From contig NZ_CP038492.1 in the NCBI RefSeq assembly GCF_004751985.1, positions 3,162,001-3,226,000 on the forward strand: DNA of 64,000 bases. Direction: 5' to 3'. Positions 60,378-64,000 of this stretch are shown piece after piece. The position numbers and the translations under genes are program-made. The stretch comes from Rhodophyticola sp. CCM32 (GTDB taxonomy: Bacteria > Pseudomonadota > Alphaproteobacteria > Rhodobacterales > Rhodobacteraceae). A model generated the notes under the pieces. The model saw only the letters and a program-made list of their open reading frames with translations, was not told the origin of the DNA and did not search any database. Each line of letters opens with the position of its first letter. Positions within the stretch are counted from its first letter, which is position 1.

Positions 60378-60959
60378 CTGGACCCGCTTTACACCTTTGT
60401 CTTTTTCGGGCTGTTCACGCCGGGGCCGAATGTGATTTTGCTGACTGCATCCGGCGCCCGTTTCGGGTTTCGCCCGACAATGCCGCATATTCTGGGTGTG
60501 GTGGTCGGGGTTGGTATCACGGCGGGCCTGACCGGGCTGGGTATCGGCACGCTTCTGATATCCCGCCCGGGTCTGGAACTTGGCCTCAAACTGGCGGCCT
60601 CGGCCTGGATTTTACGGATGGCATGGCAGCTTTGGCGCTCAGGCGCGGCACCGGATGCGCAGTCTCATCGGGGGCGGCCCTTCACCTTTCTGGAGGCGGT
60701 GCTGTTTCAATGGATCAACCCCAAGATCTGGGCCATCGCACTGGCGGCCGCAGCAATCCATGGCGCCGATCTGGGGCCCGTGGAGGAGGCGCGGCGGCTG
60801 GCTCTGGCGTTTTCCGGTCTCAATCTGTTTGTCTGCCTGTTCTGGACCGCTGCCGGGGCGGCGCTGGCCTATCTGTTGTCGCGCCCCGGCGCATGGCGAA
60901 TTTTTGCGCGTTTCATGGCCATTGGGCTTGCTGTCTCTGCGCTCATGGTTTTTCTTTAG
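60378..60959 (+). CDS. LysE-family translocator, probable CTG start
   Basis: This ~193-residue protein has about five or six membrane segments and exports amino acids or related metabolites. The family signature FTPGPNVILLTASGARFGFR lies at its N-terminus. The first ATG/GTG-type start inside the frame (GTG at 60432) would delete TPGPN. A CTG at 60378 lies 7 bases after GGAGG and gives (M)DPLYTFVFFGLFTPGPN, matching family length. A rare CTG start or an A-to-C sequence error explains this. Confidence 0.82.
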   Translation: MDPLYTFVFFGLFTPGPNVILLTASGARFGFRPTMPHILGVVVGVGITAGLTGLGIGTLLISRPGLELGLKLAASAWILRMAWQLWRSGAAPDAQSHRGRPFTFLEAVLFQWINPKIWAIALAAAAIHGADLGPVEEARRLALAFSGLNLFVCLFWTAAGAALAYLLSRPGAWRIFARFMAIGLAVSALMVFL

Positions 60960-61144
60960 CCACGGCATTATATCCCGCGTCTTACCCCGCTGTTCCGCCC
61001 ATTGACCGGCATCACGCCATATGCCGGTGCCCTGAAAACCTGATCGGTTCCCATGCATCCTCCTTCGAAGGCCCGTTCCTTATATCTTCGCCTCTCTGCC
61101 TGTGGCGGGGAGATGGCCCTTGGGCGCAGGCCCGGGGTGGCGCA

Positions 61145-63007
61145 ATGATCGGGCGCCTTCAGCCGGTTCTTGCCTGGCTTGGGGCGCGGATCGACGGGTT
61201 CGCTCCGGCCGACAGCGCGCCGCCGCAGACCCTCTGGGCCTTCACCCGCTGGTGTCTGAAAGGCGCCTGGCCGGTGATCGGGCTTGCGACGCTGGCCTCG
61301 GCCCTGGCCGGCACGATGGAGGTGTTCAGCGCGCTGTTGCTGGGCATGATCATTGACAGAACCGTGGAAAGCGGCGCGCTGCTGACCTATTTCAGCGATA
61401 ACTGGGCGCTGATTCTGGGCTATGTCGGGTTTTTCCTGCTGTTCAGGCCGGTCATTTTCGGGGCCAGCGCGGCGTTCAATGGCATCATCATTCCGCCGAA
61501 TATCTACCCGCTGGTGCAAAGCCGGTTGCATCGCTGGTCGCTTGGCCATGCGATCAGCTTTTTCGACAATGATTTCGCCGGGCGCATCGCCCAGAAACAG
61601 ATGCAGACGGCGAGGGCCATGACCACGGTGGTGGCCGAGGTGATCAATGCGATTGCCTTTGCGCTGGCCTCCCTTGTGGGTTCGGTTCTGATGCTCAGCT
61701 TCATCGACTGGCGCATCGCGCTGGTCCTGCTGATCTGGCTGGGGCTTTATTTCTGGATGATCGCCTGGTTTCTGCCGCGAATACGCAAACGGGCCGCGGC
61801 ACGGGCCGGGGCGCGGGCCATGGTGACGGGCCAGGTTGTGGACACGATCACCAATATCAAGACCGTCAAGCTGTTCGGGCACACCCGCCATGAAGATACG
61901 GCCGCGATCCGGGCGATGGAGGTATTGCGCGACCGGTCGCTGGAGTTCGGCTATCTCTCCACCGGGTTCCGGCTGGCACTGATGACTGTTGCGGGGCTGC
62001 TGCCGGTGTTGTTGATCCTGGGCGCCGTATTGCTGTGGCGTCAGGGCATTGCCAGCCCGGGTGATATTGCGGCAACCGGCGCGGTTGCCATGCGCATCTC
62101 GCAGATGACCGGATGGGTCAGTTTTACGCTGATGGGCATTTACAGCAATATCGGCGAGATCGAGAACGGGATGCATACGCTGACCCCGCCGCATAGCCTG
62201 ACCGACCATGACAATGCGCTGGAGCTTGAACGGGCAAAGGGCCAGATCAGTTTCGACACTGTCAGCTTTGCCTATGGGCGTCAGGCGGGCGGGATTTCGG
62301 GGCTGAGCCTGGCGGTGGAACCCGGTGAGAAACTGGGGATTGTGGGGGCGTCGGGTGCCGGGAAATCAACCTTGGTGGCGCTGCTTTTAAGGCTCTATGA
62401 TGCGGAACAGGGTCGCATTTTGCTGGATGGTTCCGACGTGCGGGATCTGACGCAGGACAGTCTGCGCCGTCAGATCGGGATGGTCACCCAGGAAACAGCG
62501 ATGTTCAACCGCTCGGCCCGCGACAATATCCTCTATGGTCGCCCCGGCGCCAGTGAGGCGGATATGCTGTCGGCTGCGCGCCGGGCCGAAGCCGACAGTT
62601 TCATCACCGGTCTGGAGGATCACACGGGCCGCACAGGTTATGATGCCCATCTGGGCGAACGTGGCGTGACCCTGTCAGGCGGGCAACGCCAGCGGATCGC
62701 CCTGGCCCGTGCCTTTCTGAAAGACGCGCCGGTGCTGGTGCTGGATGAGGCGACCAGCGCTTTGGACAGCGAGGTCGAGGCGGCGATTCAGACCACGCTG
62801 GCCGATGTGATGGAGGGGAAAACCGTGATCGCCATTGCCCATCGCCTGTCAACCATCGCCCGGATGGACCGGATCGTGGTGATGGATGAGGGCCGGATCG
62901 TCGAGGAGGGCACACATCAGGCGCTTCTGGCGCAGGACGGGCTTTATGCGCGCTACTGGAACCGGCAATCAGGCGGGTTCATCGGCACCCGTGAGGCGGC
63001 AGAGTGA
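61145..63007 (+). CDS. ABC exporter, fused membrane and ATPase domains
   Basis: This 620-residue half-transporter has six predicted membrane helices over about residues 35-330. The nucleotide-binding domain shows Walker A GIVGASGAGKSTLVALLLRL, Q-loop MVTQETAMF, the signature TLSGGQRQRIALARAF, Walker B VLVLDEATSALD and the H-loop IAHRLSTIARMD. It resembles MsbA/multidrug exporters; the substrate is unknown. The start MIGRLQPVLAW is chosen over a much longer open frame that overlaps lysE. It overlaps the next gene by 4 bases (GTGA). Confidence 0.92.
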   Translation: MIGRLQPVLAWLGARIDGFAPADSAPPQTLWAFTRWCLKGAWPVIGLATLASALAGTMEVFSALLLGMIIDRTVESGALLTYFSDNWALILGYVGFFLLFRPVIFGASAAFNGIIIPPNIYPLVQSRLHRWSLGHAISFFDNDFAGRIAQKQMQTARAMTTVVAEVINAIAFALASLVGSVLMLSFIDWRIALVLLIWLGLYFWMIAWFLPRIRKRAAARAGARAMVTGQVVDTITNIKTVKLFGHTRHEDTAAIRAMEVLRDRSLEFGYLSTGFRLALMTVAGLLPVLLILGAVLLWRQGIASPGDIAATGAVAMRISQMTGWVSFTLMGIYSNIGEIENGMHTLTPPHSLTDHDNALELERAKGQISFDTVSFAYGRQAGGISGLSLAVEPGEKLGIVGASGAGKSTLVALLLRLYDAEQGRILLDGSDVRDLTQDSLRRQIGMVTQETAMFNRSARDNILYGRPGASEADMLSAARRAEADSFITGLEDHTGRTGYDAHLGERGVTLSGGQRQRIALARAFLKDAPVLVLDEATSALDSEVEAAIQTTLADVMEGKTVIAIAHRLSTIARMDRIVVMDEGRIVEEGTHQALLAQDGLYARYWNRQSGGFIGTREAAE

Positions 63008-64000
63008 GCCTGAAGATCGCGCGGCTGGGTCATCAGGGGGACGGGATTGCCCCCGGCCCGATCTTCGTGCCCCTGACACTGCCGGGCGAAGAGGTTGAGG
63101 GGGAGATTATCGGCGGACGGGTCGAGGATGCCCGCATTCTGACCCCATCGACCGACCGTATCAGCGCGCCCTGCCGACATTTCCGCAATTGCGGTGGCTG
63201 TTCTCTCCAACATGCGACTGATGCATTCCTTGAGGACTGGAAGCAGGATGTTCTGCGCATGGCCCTTGCCGGTCAGGGGCTGGAGGCCCCGTTTCGTCCC
63301 ATCCATGTGTCGCCGTCCCGGTCCCGCCGTCGGGCAAGCCTGGCAGGGACGCGCACCAAAAAGGGCGCTCTGATTGGTTTTCATGCAAGAAAATCAGAGA
63401 TGATTGTGCCGATAAGTGACTGTCTGGTGCTGCATCCGGAGCTGTTGGCCGCGCTGCCTGCGTTGCAGCAGATGACGCGATTGGGCGGGTCGCGCAGTGC
63501 GGTGCTCAGCTTTGCGCTGACCCGGTCCGAGGCCGGGCTTGATTGCATGGTCACGGGCGGCAAACCGCTTGATGCGGGTCTGCGCATGGCCCTGCCGCAT
63601 TATGCGGATCACTTCGCGCGGCTGACCTGGGGCGATGAAACGGTCTTTACCGTCTCACCCCCGGTCCAGCGTTTTGGCCCGGCTCAGGTCACACCCCCGC
63701 CCGGTGCGTTTTTACAGGCCACCGCCGAGGGGGAGGCGGCGCTGCTTGCCGCGGTGCAGGAGGTGGTTGGCGGGGCCGATGCCATCCTTGATCTGTTCGC
63801 GGGCTGCGGCACTTTCACATTGCCCCTGGCCCGCAACGGGGCTGTTCATGCGGTGGAAGGCGATGCGGGGATGATTGCCGCGCTTGATCACGGGCGGCGC
63901 CATGCCAGCGGGATCAAACCGGTGACCAGCGAAACCCGTGACCTGTTCCGCCGCCCGCTTTTGCCCGATGAGCTGCGCCGCTTTGATGCCGTCGTCATCG
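63004..64000 (+). CDS. TrmA/RlmD-type RNA (uracil-5-)methyltransferase, 5' part
   Basis: The gene starts with GTG overlapping the ABC-exporter stop and is still open at the window edge after 332 codons. The N-terminal [4Fe-4S]-type cysteines are in CRHFRNCGGCSLQHATDAFL. Later come SVSPP-like VFTVSPPVQRFGPAQVTPPP, FLQATAEGEAALLAAV, and the SAM motif ILDLFAGCGTFTLPLARNG. The catalytic cysteine would lie beyond the window. It probably makes 5-methyluridine in 23S rRNA, but tRNA is possible, so no symbol is given. Confidence 0.88.
   Translation, partial: MSLKIARLGHQGDGIAPGPIFVPLTLPGEEVEGEIIGGRVEDARILTPSTDRISAPCRHFRNCGGCSLQHATDAFLEDWKQDVLRMALAGQGLEAPFRPIHVSPSRSRRRASLAGTRTKKGALIGFHARKSEMIVPISDCLVLHPELLAALPALQQMTRLGGSRSAVLSFALTRSEAGLDCMVTGGKPLDAGLRMALPHYADHFARLTWGDETVFTVSPPVQRFGPAQVTPPPGAFLQATAEGEAALLAAVQEVVGGADAILDLFAGCGTFTLPLARNGAVHAVEGDAGMIAALDHGRRHASGIKPVTSETRDLFRRPLLPDELRRFDAVVI

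Noticed and set aside
60275..61144. N-terminal extension of the ABC exporter
   Set aside because: The open frame overlaps the cca end and all of the lysE-type gene in another frame and has no domain content before the ATG at 61145.
60968..62209. 413-codon frame opposite the ABC exporter
   Set aside because: It is a shadow of the exporter's membrane domain, rich in Gln, Arg and His.

Overview
This window looks like chromosome of an alphaproteobacterium of the family Rhodobacteraceae (Roseobacter/Rhodobacter type). The evidence is high-GC codon use, a serC-serA pair behind a structured leader, alphaproteobacterial forms of IalB, RlmN, Hsp33 and the MtgA/PbpC proteins, a complete paaABCDE set, and short intergenic repeats ending in a GTATTTG-like core. 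This assignment is inferred from gene content; no species is claimed. I see no rRNA or tRNA genes, no CRISPR array, no intact insertion sequence and no prophage.

Layout. 0-6.3 kb: a membrane-anchored AraC regulator, the serine-biosynthesis genes serC-serA behind a candidate serC RNA motif, then a MarR regulator and a thiolase. 6.3-9.3 kb: a secreted protein built of repeats, an OmpA/DUF4892 envelope protein, and a VOC-fold enzyme divergent from a regulator with two HxlR-like units. 9.3-18.8 kb: the pbpC-alpha-2-macroglobulin pair and a hybrid histidine kinase. 19-28 kb: asparaginase, IalB, rlmN, an envelope group (two L,D-transpeptidases around a CAP lipoprotein), the SDR-queG-GST operon and mtgA. 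28-37 kb: phenylacetate catabolism, with paaI-paaK-tetR on the minus strand divergent from paaZ-paaX-paaABCDE; paaF, G, H and J are not in the window. 37-45 kb: an aldolase/LysR pair, a four-gene operon (MoaB/CinA-like, GNAT, AhpD-like, OmpA/DUF4892), sfsA, map, radC and a Nudix gene. 45-57.5 kb: a surface-polysaccharide region (kdsD, UDP-glucuronate epimerase, galE, sugar transferase, SDR, Wza-type export protein, GT4 glycosyltransferase, rfbCBDA for dTDP-rhamnose) interrupted by a Xre/RES toxin-antitoxin pair. 57.6-64 kb: hslO-nudix-cca-lysE, an ABC exporter and the 5' part of a TrmA/RlmD-type RNA methyltransferase that runs off the window.

How the genes work together. The paa block codes for CoA activation (PaaK), ring epoxidation (PaaABCDE), ring opening (PaaZ) and thioesterase rescue (PaaI). 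Two regulators sit in the block, and two clear palindromes lie where their operators would be expected. The polysaccharide block supplies rhamnose, glucuronate/galacturonate, glucose/galactose and Kdo precursors, with one initiating transferase and one outer-membrane export protein.

The least expected signals are: (1) a family of imperfect hairpin repeats, including two near-identical ~97-bp copies in opposite orientation about 19 kb apart; (2) three separate one-base deletions within 4.3 kb, in kdsD, the RES toxin and galE; (3) a perfect 20-bp inverted repeat over the end of paaX; (4) an unexplained GC-rich element with competing folds near 48.85 kb; and (5) a lysE-family gene whose only plausible start is CTG. 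I found no gene cluster that I can defend as a wholly new biological system.
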